A stretch of DNA of 51,894 nt from an uncultured Collinsella sp. GTDB taxonomy: Bacteria > Actinomycetota > Coriobacteriia > Coriobacteriales > Coriobacteriaceae. A model generated the notes under the pieces. It was not told the DNA's origin. It was given only the letters and a program-made list of their open reading frames with translations, and did not search any database. Positions 15,762 through 23,716 of this stretch are shown in pieces. A program made the translations under genes and the position numbers. Position 1 is the stretch's first letter, and each line of letters begins with the position of its first letter. The DNA lies in assembly GCA_958403395.1 (NCBI GenBank), contig CATXXF010000010.1, forward strand, positions 1-51,894. The letters run 5' to 3'.

Positions 15762-16940
15762 ATGAACGTTCTGGTCGTCAACGCAGGATCTTCGACCCTT
15801 AAGTATCAGGTCATCGATACCAAGTCCCACAAGGTGTCCGCAAAGGGCTCCTGCGAGCGCGTCTGCTTTACCGGCGGTACCTTCACCCACGCTGCCAACG
15901 GTTCCAAGAAGGTGACCGAGAACATCGAGTTCCCCGACCACAAGGTCGCCATCGAGGTCGTTCTGAAGGACCTCGAGGCCAACGGCGTCAAGATCGAGGG
16001 CATTGGTCACCGTATCGTTCAGGGCGGCTGGTACTTCGGCGATTCCTCCCTCGTCGACGAGGACGTCCTCGCCAAGATCCGCGAGGTCGCTCCGCTGGCG
16101 CCGCTGCACAACAACCCCGAGGCCAACGTTATCGAGTACTGCCTGGAGCAGTATCCCGACCTGCCCAACGTCACGGTCTACGACACCGCTTTCCACTTCA
16201 ACATGCCCGAGGTCGCCAAGACTTACGCCCTGCCCAAGGACGTCTGCGACAAGCTGCACATCCGTAAGTACGGCGCCCACGGCACCAGCTACCGTTACAT
16301 CTCCAAGAAGGTCGCCGAGATGACCAACGGCGAGGCTCGCAAGGTCGTCGTGTGCCATATCGGCTCCGGCGCTTCCCTGTGCGCCATCGAGGACGGCAAG
16401 TGCATGGACACCACCATGGGCCTCACCCCGCTCGACGGCGTCATGATGGGCACCCGCTGCGGCTCCATCGACCCGGCTACCGTGTGCTACCTGCAGCGCG
16501 AGGGCGGCTACACCTTCGACGAGGTCGACGAGATGATGAACAAGAAGTCCGGCCTTTTGGCTGTGACCGGCGGCAAGACCAACGACTGCCGCAACGTCGA
16601 GGAGCTCGCCGCCGCTGGTGACCCCGATGCTCAGCTCGCCTTTGACATGTTTGTCTACAAGATTGCCGCCAAGGCTGCCGAGATGGCTACTTCCATGTGC
16701 GGCATGGACACGCTGGTCTTCACCGCCGGCATCGGTGAGCACGCTCCGGCCGTTCGCGCCGGCGTTGCCGACCGTCTGGCCTTTATGGGCGTCAAGATGG
16801 ATCATGCCCGCAACGCCCTGCGTGGTGACGGCGCTTGGTGCCTGTCTGCCAAGGATTCCAAGGTCAAGATTTTCGTCATCCCCACGGACGAGGAGTTCAT
16901 GATCGCCTCCGACGTCGAGCGCATCGTCAACGGCAAGTAA
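15762..16940 (+). CDS. ackA: Acetate kinase paralogue with altered active-site positions
   Basis: 392 aa with GTAGGGAGACAC before the ATG. The family frame is complete: NAGSSTLKY at 7-15, GHRIVQGG with Arg84, APLHN with His116, YDTAFH with Asp141, HGTS with His173, GTRCGSIDPA, FTAGIGEH, and PTDEEFMIA near the end. Two positions that are normally fixed differ from the downstream copy: HGTSHRY is HGTSYRY (Tyr177) and the phosphate-binding HLGNGAS is HIGSGAS (Ser202 for Asn). It probably still phosphorylates a short-chain acid or makes ATP from an acyl phosphate, but with changed kinetics or substrate (inference). Very biased, highly expressed-type codons. A terminator separates it from ackA2. 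Confidence 0.88.
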   Translation: MNVLVVNAGSSTLKYQVIDTKSHKVSAKGSCERVCFTGGTFTHAANGSKKVTENIEFPDHKVAIEVVLKDLEANGVKIEGIGHRIVQGGWYFGDSSLVDEDVLAKIREVAPLAPLHNNPEANVIEYCLEQYPDLPNVTVYDTAFHFNMPEVAKTYALPKDVCDKLHIRKYGAHGTSYRYISKKVAEMTNGEARKVVVCHIGSGASLCAIEDGKCMDTTMGLTPLDGVMMGTRCGSIDPATVCYLQREGGYTFDEVDEMMNKKSGLLAVTGGKTNDCRNVEELAAAGDPDAQLAFDMFVYKIAAKAAEMATSMCGMDTLVFTAGIGEHAPAVRAGVADRLAFMGVKMDHARNALRGDGAWCLSAKDSKVKIFVIPTDEEFMIASDVERIVNGK

Positions 16941-16945
16941 TTGCA

Positions 16946-16991
16946 AAAGGGGAGGGGCTGGACGACCGAGCGCCGTTCGGCCCCTCTTTTG
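16946..16991 (+). terminator. Terminator after ackA1
   Basis: AAAAGGGGAGGGGC and GCCCCTCTTTTG pair around GACC/GAGC-rich loop sequence, ending in TTTT. ackA2 is therefore likely transcribed from its own promoter. Confidence 0.8.
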
Positions 16992-17021
16992 TGCTCGTTG
17001 GGCGATATGCCTGATAGCTAT

Positions 17022-17048
17022 TTATCAAGTTGTGATAACTTCTTATTA
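17022..17048 (+). promoter_or_regulatory. Inverted repeat and AT-rich promoter region of ackA2
   Basis: TTATCA-AGTTG-TGATAA (17022-17038) is a perfect 6-bp inverted repeat. TATTAA (17043-17048) follows as a weak -10. It lies 57-83 bp ahead of the ackA2 start, in the only AT-rich part of the gap. Confidence 0.4.
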
Positions 17049-17104
17049 AAATGCGGCCGCCTTAAGGGGTCTGCGTCGACCGTATTGCACTGCAAAGGAG
17101 TCTC

Positions 17105-18283
17105 ATGAACGTACTTGTTGTCAACGCCGGCAGCTCAAGCCTCAAATATCAGCTTTTGGATACCGATACCCGCGAGGTTTTCTCCAAGGGCAACTGCGAA
17201 CGTATCGGTTCGGACATGGGCATCTTTGGCCACTCCGAGAACGGTGGCGCCAAGCAGACCGAGGAGGTCCCCTTCCAGGATCATCGTTCGGCTATCGCGC
17301 GTGTGCTCGAGGAGCTCGAGAAGACCGACTTTACGATCGATGGCATCGGCCACCGTATCGTTCAGGGTGGCTGGCACTTCGATGATTCCGCGGTCGTCGA
17401 CGACGAGGTCATGGCTAAGATTCTCGAGGTGGCCCCGCTCGCCCCGCTGCACAATTACGGCGAGGCCGCAGCAATCGAGTATTGCCGCGAGAAGTATCCG
17501 GAGCTGCCCAACGTCGCCGTCTTCGATACCTCGTTCCACATGACCATGCCCGAGGTCGCCTACACCTACGCGCTGCCCAAGGACGTGTGCGATAAGTACC
17601 ACGTGCGCAAGTACGGTGCCCACGGCACGAGCCACCGCTATGAGTGGATGATGGCCAAGGAGATCCTGGGCTCGCGCTGCCACCGTCTGCTTTCGTGCCA
17701 TCTGGGCAACGGCGCTTCGCTCGCCGCCATCGAGGACGGCGTGTGCCGCGATACCACGATGGGCCTCACGCCGCTCGACGGCCTGATGATGGGTACCCGT
17801 TGCGGTTCCATCGACCCGGCCACCGTGTGCTATCTTCAGCGCGAGGGCGGCTACAGTTACCAGGAAGTCGACGACATGATGAACAAGCAGTCCGGCCTGC
17901 TTGCCATCTCGGGCATCTCCAACGATGCCCGAGACATCCGTACACGCGCCTCCGAGGGCGACGAGCGCTGCCTGCTCGCCTTCGATATGTTCGCCTACAA
18001 GGCCATGCAGCAGGCCGGTTCCATGATCGCTTCCATGGCGGGCGTGGACACCATCACCTTTACCGCCGGCATCGGCGAGAACGACTGGTCGATTCGCAAG
18101 GCTTTCTGCGACTGCTTTGAGTGGCTGGGCGTGCGCATCGACAACAACAAGAACCGCGAGGCCGTGGGCAACGGCCCGCAGGTCATCAGTGCCGCCGGTT
18201 CCGCCGTCACGGTCATGGTCATCCCCACCGACGAGGAATACATGATCGCCCACGACGTCGAGCGTCTGACCAAGAAAAACTAA
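17105..18283 (+). CDS. ackA: Acetate kinase
   Basis: 392 aa with AAAGGAG upstream. All expected residues are present: NAGSSSLKY, Arg84 in GHRIVQGG, His116 in APLHN, Asp141, His173 and His177 in HGTSHRY, Asn202 in CHLGNGASLAA, Arg in GTRCGSIDP, FTAGIGEN and PTDEEYMIA. It converts acetyl phosphate plus ADP to acetate and ATP, completing the Pta-AckA route with the convergent pta gene. It aligns without gaps over most of its length with ackA1, but only about 60% of residues look identical by eye, so the duplication is old. By motif this is the canonical copy. Confidence 0.95.
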   Translation: MNVLVVNAGSSSLKYQLLDTDTREVFSKGNCERIGSDMGIFGHSENGGAKQTEEVPFQDHRSAIARVLEELEKTDFTIDGIGHRIVQGGWHFDDSAVVDDEVMAKILEVAPLAPLHNYGEAAAIEYCREKYPELPNVAVFDTSFHMTMPEVAYTYALPKDVCDKYHVRKYGAHGTSHRYEWMMAKEILGSRCHRLLSCHLGNGASLAAIEDGVCRDTTMGLTPLDGLMMGTRCGSIDPATVCYLQREGGYSYQEVDDMMNKQSGLLAISGISNDARDIRTRASEGDERCLLAFDMFAYKAMQQAGSMIASMAGVDTITFTAGIGENDWSIRKAFCDCFEWLGVRIDNNKNREAVGNGPQVISAAGSAVTVMVIPTDEEYMIAHDVERLTKKN

Positions 18284-18306
18284 CGCGTGCATTTGCAAGT
18301 AAACGA

Positions 18307-18341
18307 AAGGCCTCCAGAGCAACAGCTCCGGAGGCCTTTTT
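18307..18341 (+). terminator. Terminator after ackA2
   Basis: AAGGCCTCCAGAGC pairs with GCTCCGGAGGCCTT and is followed by a T-run. Strong intrinsic terminator. Confidence 0.88.
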
Positions 18342-18356
18342 ACTAGCAGGTGGACG

Positions 18357-18542
18357 GCGGAAACCCCATCCCATTTCCCGCGCAAATACTGGGACACGCT
18401 TTCCGGTTGAGGCACGTTGCGGAAAGTGCGACCCACAATAAAGCAAAATTCCGTCCCAAAGTTTCCCAAACAGGCCCCAAGCGGAAGCCACATCCCACAA
18501 TCCGCCTCCAAACTGGGATGTAGTTTCCGGCACAACAACCGC
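18357..18542. repeat. Three 62-bp units, imperfect, each opening with GCGGAA
   Basis: GCGGAA occurs at 18357, 18419 and 18481, exactly 62 bp apart. Units 1 and 3 share GCGGAA, CATCCCA, AACTGGGA/ATACTGGGA and TTTCCGG at the same offsets. Within each, the CATCCCA and GCGGAA arms are complementary to TGGGAT and TTTCCGG, so each ~50-nt unit folds as a quasi-palindrome. The middle unit keeps GCGGAA, CCCACAA and GTTTCCC but has GTCCCA where the others have TGGGA, so cannot fold the same way. No reading frame is supported here. The following 18543-18690 shows nothing clear. Confidence 0.7.
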
Positions 18543-18691
18543 CGAAGCCCACCGGCCTTTCAATCTCCAAAGTGATCATCATCAGCAACGCCTGCGCTCC
18601 CAGCAACGGCACCCATCCATTCAGATTTTCAGCTCCAGCTCGTAGCCAAGCCGCCGTCCACCCCGGATTCTCTGATTGCTACGTGGCGGCA

Positions 18692-18818
18692 GGGACCCTA
18701 CAGGGTAAAGCTCTGAAAATATTCCGCAGGACGCATGAAACCCCCGCCGCACGAAGTGCGCAGCGGGGGTTTCATGCATGTCCGAGGACGTTTTCAGAGC
18801 TTTACCCTGTAGGGTCCC
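18692..18818. repeat. Long hairpin with perfect 28-bp stem and nested inner stem
   Basis: Perfect arms at 18692-18719 and 18791-18818 (starting GGGACCCTACAGGG) enclose a second perfect 15-bp stem (18733-18747 with 18763-18777, starting GCATGAAACCCCC). Between the stems are the internal-loop strands TATTCCGCAGGAC and ATGTCCGAGGACG, which resemble loop sequence of the hairpins at 22305-22601. It lies between the converging ackA2 and pta genes, 16 bp from the pta stop. Confidence 0.85.
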
Positions 18819-18833
18819 GAGGGGATATGTCCG

Positions 18834-19814
18834 CTACTCAGCCATCTGAGCCTGGACGGCGGTGATGGCCACGACACCCACGATGTCGTCAGCAGAGCAG
18901 CCGCGCGACAGATCGTTGACCGGCTTGGCGATGCCCTGCAGGATGGGGCCGTAGGCGTCGGCGCCGGCGAAGCGCTGGACCAGCTTGTAGCCGATGTTGC
19001 CGGCCTCGAGGTCGGGGAACACGAGCACGTTGGCCTTGCCGGCAACGGAGGAGCCGGGAGCCTTGAGCTGGGCGACGGTGGGGACAATAGCGGCATCGAG
19101 CTGCAGGTCGCCGTCGATGGCGAGCTCGGGAGCCTTCTCCTTGCAGAACTTCACAGCCTCCTGGACCTTCTTGGCGACCTCGCCGCCAGCGGAGCCCATG
19201 GTGGAGTAGGAGAGCATGGCCACGTGCGGCTCAACGTTGCCCATGAAGGTGGACCAGGAGTGAGCGGAGGCGATGGCGATCTCGGAGAGCTCGTCGGAGG
19301 ACGGGTTGATGTTGAGGCCGCAGTCGGCGAAGATCAGCGTGCCGTCAGTGCCGAACTGCGGGGTGTCGGTGCACATCACGAAGAAGGCCGAGACCAGCTT
19401 GGTGCCCGGGGCGGTCTTGAGGATCTGAAGCGCGGGGCGCAGGGTGTCGGCGGTGGAGTGGCAGGCGCCGGAGACCAGGCCGTCGGCATCGCCCATCTTG
19501 ACCATCATGGTGCCAAAGTAGGTGGCGTCCATCACCTGGGCGCGAGCCTGCTCGATGGTAACGCCCTTCTTGGCGCGGAGCTCGGCAAACTTCTGCGCGT
19601 ACTCCTCGTGCTTCTCGGCATTGCGCGGGTCGATGACGGTAGCGCCGGGAACGTTGATCTCGTCGGGGTTGCCCAGGATGACGATCTTTGCCAGGCCCTC
19701 CTCGATGATTTTGGTGGCCGCGACGATAGTGCGCGGATCCTCGCCCTCGGGCAGGACGATCGTCTTAAGGTCGGCCTTGGCGGCAGACTTCATACGGTTT
19801 AGGAAATCGCTCAT
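18834..19814 (-). CDS. pta: Phosphate acetyltransferase
   Basis: 326 aa with AAGGAG before the ATG. It is the short, catalytic-domain-only form of Pta (about 325-330 aa), with family motifs IVLPEGEDPRTIVAA, VSGACHSTADTLRPALQIL, FADCGLNINP, MLSYSTMGSAGG and NVLVFPDLEAGNIGYKL near the C-terminus. It converts acetyl-CoA and phosphate to acetyl phosphate, the substrate of the two acetate kinases that converge on it. No N-terminal regulatory domain is present. Transcribed separately from the ack genes. Confidence 0.95.
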   Translation of the reverse strand: MSDFLNRMKSAAKADLKTIVLPEGEDPRTIVAATKIIEEGLAKIVILGNPDEINVPGATVIDPRNAEKHEEYAQKFAELRAKKGVTIEQARAQVMDATYFGTMMVKMGDADGLVSGACHSTADTLRPALQILKTAPGTKLVSAFFVMCTDTPQFGTDGTLIFADCGLNINPSSDELSEIAIASAHSWSTFMGNVEPHVAMLSYSTMGSAGGEVAKKVQEAVKFCKEKAPELAIDGDLQLDAAIVPTVAQLKAPGSSVAGKANVLVFPDLEAGNIGYKLVQRFAGADAYGPILQGIAKPVNDLSRGCSADDIVGVVAITAVQAQMAE

Positions 19815-19867
19815 GTTACTCCTTACAAGCGTTTCGCTAAGCTCCAGGCACCCGGCTGTTCACGAAT

Positions 19868-19967
19868 AAACCCGCTGCTAGCGGGTTTACCTTTCAATTA
19901 TGTACGCCGCGGTGCTTGAGCTTTCCTTGTGTGGCAAGCTCATTATAGGACGCATTAGCGCTATAAT
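19868..19967. promoter_or_regulatory. Divergent promoter region between pta and glf
   Basis: AAACCCGCTGCTAGCGGGTTT (19868-19888) is a small hairpin on the pta side. ATTATAG (19942-19948) and CTATAAT (19961-19967) form an inverted repeat that offers a TATAAT -10 on each strand, facing pta and glf. The -35 elements are not clear, so control by an activator is possible. Confidence 0.4.
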
Positions 19968-20045
19968 CGCTCTGATAAATATGTCTCGAAGAATGTTCGA
20001 GAAAAGCCCAGCTAACGAGCCCGTGGCTTTTGACAAGGAGTATCG

Positions 20046-21248
20046 ATGCAGATTACCTCAGGCCTGCCTGAAGGCTTTAACGCCGGCGCGTACGACATGA
20101 TTGTCGTCGGTGCTGGATATGCCGGTGCCGTTTGCGCCCGCCGTCTTGCCGAGACCATCGGCTATCGTGTTGCCGTTTTGGAGCGCCGTAGCCACATTGC
20201 GGGCAATGCCTATGACTGCACTGACGAGGCCGGAATCCTGATCCACGAGTACGGTCCGCATATCTATCACACTTTTAACGAGCGCGTGCACAATTTCCTG
20301 TCGCGCTTTACCAAGTGGACGGATTATCAGCACAAGGTGCTCGCCAACATCAACGGTACCCTTATGCCCGTGCCCTTCAACCATACGAGTCTCAAGCTCG
20401 CCTTTGGTGACGAGCGCGGCGAGGAGCTGTATCAGAAGCTCGTGGAGACCTTTGGCAAGGATGTCAAGGTGCCCATTATGGAGCTGCGTAAGAAGAACGA
20501 CCCGGATCTTGCCGAGGTCGCCGATTACGTCTACGAGAACGTCTTTTTGCATTACACCATGAAGCAGTGGGGCCAGACGCCCGATCAGATCGATCCCTCG
20601 ATCACCGGCCGCGTTCCCGTCTTTGTGGGCGATGATGACCGCTACTTCCCGCAAGCTCCCTTCCAGGGCATGCCGCAGGAGGGCTACACGGCGCTCTTTG
20701 AGCACATGCTCGACCACGACCTGATCGACGTGTTCTGCGACGTGGACGCCCGTGACCTCTTTGAAATCGACGAGACTACCGTCAAGATCGACGGCAAAGT
20801 CTATGGTGGCGAGATCGTCTACACCGGTCCGCTCGATGAGCTGTTCAATCTCGATCTGGGCGCGCTACCGTACCGCACGCTCGACATGAAGTTCGAGACG
20901 CTCGATATGGACCAGTTCCAGCCCGTGGGCACCGTCAACTACACCACGAGCGAGGACTACACGCGCACTACCGAGTTCAAGAACATGACCGGTCAGATCC
21001 TGCCCGGCAAGACCACCATCATGAAGGAGTATTCCAAGGCCTATACGCCCGGCTCGGGCGAGACGCCGTACTACGCCATTCTTGAGCCCGAGAACCGTGA
21101 GCTCTATGAGCGCTATCTTGAGCGCGTCCAGAACCTGACGAACTTCCACCCGGTGGGTCGTCTGGCCGAGTATCGTTACTACGATATGGACGCTGTGACC
21201 AATTCCGCCCTCGATCTTTCGGATGAGATTATCGCCTGCCATGCATAA
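20046..21248 (+). CDS. glf: UDP-galactopyranose mutase
   Basis: 400 aa with AAGGAG 6 bases before the ATG. The FAD-binding motif MIVVGAGYAGAVCARRLAE starts near residue 18, followed by AVLERRSHIAGNAYD, HEYGPHIYHTFNERVHNFL and FTKWTDYQHKVLANINGTLMPVPFN, all typical of Glf. The C-terminal part has the conserved RYYDMDAV with an Arg of the substrate site, and EYSK for phosphate contact. It converts UDP-Galp to UDP-Galf, donor for galactofuranose in surface glycans. The 15 N-terminal residues before the FAD motif are extra. The glycosyltransferase gene overlaps its stop codon. Confidence 0.95.
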   Translation: MQITSGLPEGFNAGAYDMIVVGAGYAGAVCARRLAETIGYRVAVLERRSHIAGNAYDCTDEAGILIHEYGPHIYHTFNERVHNFLSRFTKWTDYQHKVLANINGTLMPVPFNHTSLKLAFGDERGEELYQKLVETFGKDVKVPIMELRKKNDPDLAEVADYVYENVFLHYTMKQWGQTPDQIDPSITGRVPVFVGDDDRYFPQAPFQGMPQEGYTALFEHMLDHDLIDVFCDVDARDLFEIDETTVKIDGKVYGGEIVYTGPLDELFNLDLGALPYRTLDMKFETLDMDQFQPVGTVNYTTSEDYTRTTEFKNMTGQILPGKTTIMKEYSKAYTPGSGETPYYAILEPENRELYERYLERVQNLTNFHPVGRLAEYRYYDMDAVTNSALDLSDEIIACHA

Positions 21249-22272
21249 AGTCATAACATTCGGTATTCCCTCGTATAACGCCGCCAAGGACATGGACCAT
21301 TGCATCACCTCCATCTTGGAGGGGAGCAATTACGCCACCGATATCGAGATTATCGTAGTGGACGACGGCTCCAAGGACGAGACGGCCGATAAGGCCGACG
21401 AGTGGGAGGCACGTTATCCCGGTATCATTCGCGCGGTGCACCAGGAGAACGGCGGCCACGGTATTGCCGTCCTTTCGGGTCTGCGCGAGGCACAGGGCAC
21501 CTACTACAAGGTTGTTGATTCGGACGACTGGCTTGACGGCGCTGCCCTTTCGACCATGCTGTCGATTCTGCGTGGCTTTGAGGAGCGCGACCAGCGCGTT
21601 GACCTGTTTATCTCGAACTACGTGTACGAGAAGGTTTACGAGGGCACGCATACCGCTATTGGCTACAAATTTGCCCTGCCGCGCAAGAAGATCTTTTCCT
21701 GGGATCAGATCGGTCATTTCCGCCTGGACCAGAACCTACTCATGCACAGCCTGTGCTATCGCACGGATGTGCTGCGCGAGTCCAACCTTCCCATGCCGCC
21801 GCACACGTTCTATGTGGACAACATCTACGCCTACGTGCCGCTGCCGCGTTGCAAGACCATGTACTACGCCGACATCGACCTCTATCGCTACTTTATCGGT
21901 CGCGAGGGCCAGAGTGTCAACGAGGCCACGATGGTCAAGCGTCTGGACCAGCAGTTCCGTGTGACGCGCATCATGATGGAGTCGTACCACCTGTACAGCG
22001 ATGTTGAGTCGTCGCGTCTGCGCTCGTACATGATGGGCTATTTCACCATGATGATGGCGATCTGCTCGGTGCTCACCAAGCTTTCCGAGGAAGATTGCGC
22101 CGACGAGCGCCTAAAGACGCTGTGGAATGATTTGAAGGCCTACGACGAGCGCATGTATCGTCGTGCCCGCTACGGCGTGGTCGGGTTCTTCACCAATCTG
22201 CGCGGACGGGCCGGAGACAAAACCACACTTGGCCTATACCGTCTTGCCTCAAAGATCTTCAAATTCAACTAG
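21241..22272 (+). CDS. Family 2 glycosyltransferase
   Basis: 343 aa. The ATG at 21241 overlaps the glf stop by 8 bp (ATGCATAA), indicating translational coupling; an upstream start at 21223 is possible but lies inside glf. GT-A fold motifs: VITFGIPSYNAAKDM, EIIVVDDGSKDETADKADE, and VVDSDDWLDG with a DxD-like metal site. After the catalytic domain (about 1-220) come helical segments and a basic C-terminus. With glf it probably adds galactofuranose or another sugar to a cell-surface polymer (inference). No membrane helices. Confidence 0.85.
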   Translation: MHKVITFGIPSYNAAKDMDHCITSILEGSNYATDIEIIVVDDGSKDETADKADEWEARYPGIIRAVHQENGGHGIAVLSGLREAQGTYYKVVDSDDWLDGAALSTMLSILRGFEERDQRVDLFISNYVYEKVYEGTHTAIGYKFALPRKKIFSWDQIGHFRLDQNLLMHSLCYRTDVLRESNLPMPPHTFYVDNIYAYVPLPRCKTMYYADIDLYRYFIGREGQSVNEATMVKRLDQQFRVTRIMMESYHLYSDVESSRLRSYMMGYFTMMMAICSVLTKLSEEDCADERLKTLWNDLKAYDERMYRRARYGVVGFFTNLRGRAGDKTTLGLYRLASKIFKFN

Positions 22273-22304
22273 CTGCTGAGTAATCGCTGCTGATAGGTTG
22301 ACTG

Positions 22305-22382
22305 GGCCCCTTGGCCTTTAGTTTGCTACTGCAAACAGTCCTGCTCGTGCGGAACTTGTATCAAACTAAAGGCCAAGGGGCC
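22305..22382. repeat. Long hairpin, perfect 21-bp stem
   Basis: Arms 22305-22325 (GGCCCCTTGGCC...) and 22362-22382 are exact complements. The 36-nt loop contains ACAGTCCTG followed by CTCGTGCGGAACT, which also occurs (inverted and interrupted) in the next hairpin. No T-run follows. Confidence 0.85.
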
Positions 22383-22476
22383 TCTGCAATAAGAATCGAT
22401 TGTCAGGCTGCCTGAATTTGAAGATCTTAGACGCGCGGTACACAGGGGCCTGGGCTGAAAGAGATCTTGTTGAGTA

Positions 22477-22601
22477 GGTTGCCCGGTGGGGCTTGGTTAT
22501 GTTTGTCGCGAGTTCCGCACGAGCCGAAGAGCACTTAATGTGCTCTTCGTGCGAGTCAGGACTGTAGAGCAGCAAACATAACCAAGCCCCACCGGGCAAC
22601 C
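22477..22601. repeat. Long hairpin, perfect 29-bp stem with nested inner hairpin
   Basis: Arms 22477-22505 (GGTTGCCCGGTGGGGC...) and 22573-22601 are exact complements. The loop, read on the minus strand, has ACAGTCCTGACTCG, then a GAAGAGCAC/GTGCTCTTC inner hairpin, then CTCGTGCGGAACT. It ends 13 bp before the stop of the convergent P1 peptidase gene. The stem sequence is unrelated to that of the hairpin at 22305. The remaining bases of the 22273-22613 gap show nothing more. Confidence 0.85.
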
Positions 22602-22613
22602 GGACGAGCTAGT

Positions 22614-23615
22614 TTACTTTGCGGCGCCGGGGATGCCGTGGGAGGTTTTGGCGGTTTTGGCTCCGTTTACGATGGCGGTTTGCAAAGTCCTTACGGCGAG
22701 CATGCCCAGCAGGTCTAGGGGAACGGCGGCACTTGCCTGGGCGCCCAGTTTGCCGCTGGCGAGGGTGTAGATGGTGTCGCCATCGTTGGTGGTGTGCGTG
22801 GGACGGATGGCGTGTGCGTAGGCGTCTGCGGCCATCTGGGAGACCTTGGTGGCTTGTGCCTTAGTGAGTTCCACGTTGGTGACGATGCAGCTGATGGTGG
22901 TGTTGGTGCGGTCGAGCGGCATCTGCATGGATCCGGCGGCGGCAAAGGCTGCGAGTTCCATGTCGACGATCTGGTCGCTATCGGCTGCGGCGCGCATGCC
23001 GGCGACCCACTCGCCGGTGAAGGGGTCGACAACGTTGCCGCAGGCGTTGACCGAGACCACGGCGCCCACCTTGATGGGGCCGAGTGCCACGGCGGCAGCT
23101 CCAAGGCCGGCCTTCATGCAGGTGGCAGGCCCCATGAGCTTACCCACGGTGGCGCCCGTGCCGGCGCCTACGTTGCCCTGTTCGAGCTTGGTGGGGGTGT
23201 GGTCGAGTGCTTCGCGCACGGCGGCGATGCCGGCCTCAATGTCGGGGCGCACGGTGGGGTCGCCAAAGGCAAGGTCGAAGATACAGCTGGAGCACACGAT
23301 AGGCACCTGCGTGGGGCCGACGGGAAGGCCGATGCCGCGGCTCTCAAGCTCGCGAGCGACGCCGCTTGCAGCTTCGAGGCCAAAGGCCGATCCGCCCGAA
23401 AGGCAGACGGCGTGGACCTTGTCGACGGTGTTCTCGGGTCGTAGCAGGTCGGTCTCGCGCGAAGCGGGAGCGCCACCGCGTACGTCAACGCCGCCGGTGG
23501 CGCCCTCGGGTGCCACGATTACGGTGCAACCGGTGCCGGCCTCCTCGTCCGTATAGTTGCCATAGCAAAAGCCATCGACATCGCAGACGTCAATGGCCTC
23601 GAGCAGTGTATCCAT
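22614..23615 (-). CDS. P1 family (S58, DmpA-like) aminopeptidase
   Basis: 333 aa. Features of the N-terminal-nucleophile P1 fold: GCTVIVAPEGATGGVDVRGGAP, LSGGSAFGLEAASGV, GNVGAGTGATVGKL, and DRTNTTISCIVTNVELTKAQ, in which Thr239 or Thr240 is the likely self-processing nucleophile (DmpA itself uses Ser after Gly). The family cleaves N-terminal residues or beta-peptides, and some members are amidases. No signal peptide. Convergent with the glycosyltransferase gene, separated by the two long hairpins. Confidence 0.85.
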   Translation of the reverse strand: MDTLLEAIDVCDVDGFCYGNYTDEEAGTGCTVIVAPEGATGGVDVRGGAPASRETDLLRPENTVDKVHAVCLSGGSAFGLEAASGVARELESRGIGLPVGPTQVPIVCSSCIFDLAFGDPTVRPDIEAGIAAVREALDHTPTKLEQGNVGAGTGATVGKLMGPATCMKAGLGAAAVALGPIKVGAVVSVNACGNVVDPFTGEWVAGMRAAADSDQIVDMELAAFAAAGSMQMPLDRTNTTISCIVTNVELTKAQATKVSQMAADAYAHAIRPTHTTNDGDTIYTLASGKLGAQASAAVPLDLLGMLAVRTLQTAIVNGAKTAKTSHGIPGAAK

Positions 23616-23685
23616 GTTTAACTCCTATCGGTTTTCCGCCGCGCCTTGTGCCCGGTCGGGATCCGTACGGTACGCCAAAATTGTA

Positions 23686-23708
23686 GGCGCTGGGGAATAC
23701 CCAGCGCC
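23686..23708 (-). terminator. Terminator of maf operon
   Basis: GGCGCTGGG-GAATA-CCCAGCGCC is a perfect 9-bp stem just after the maf stop; on the minus strand it is followed by TACAATTTTGG. Confidence 0.7.
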
Positions 23709-23716
23709 AGATGCAA

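Noticed and set aside
18357..18542. CRISPR array
   Set aside because: Only edge motifs are conserved, with no identical repeat of 23 bp or more; no cas genes.
18343..18612. 89-aa minus-strand frame across the 62-bp repeats
   Set aside because: No ribosome site, and its repeated peptide bits follow from the DNA repeat.
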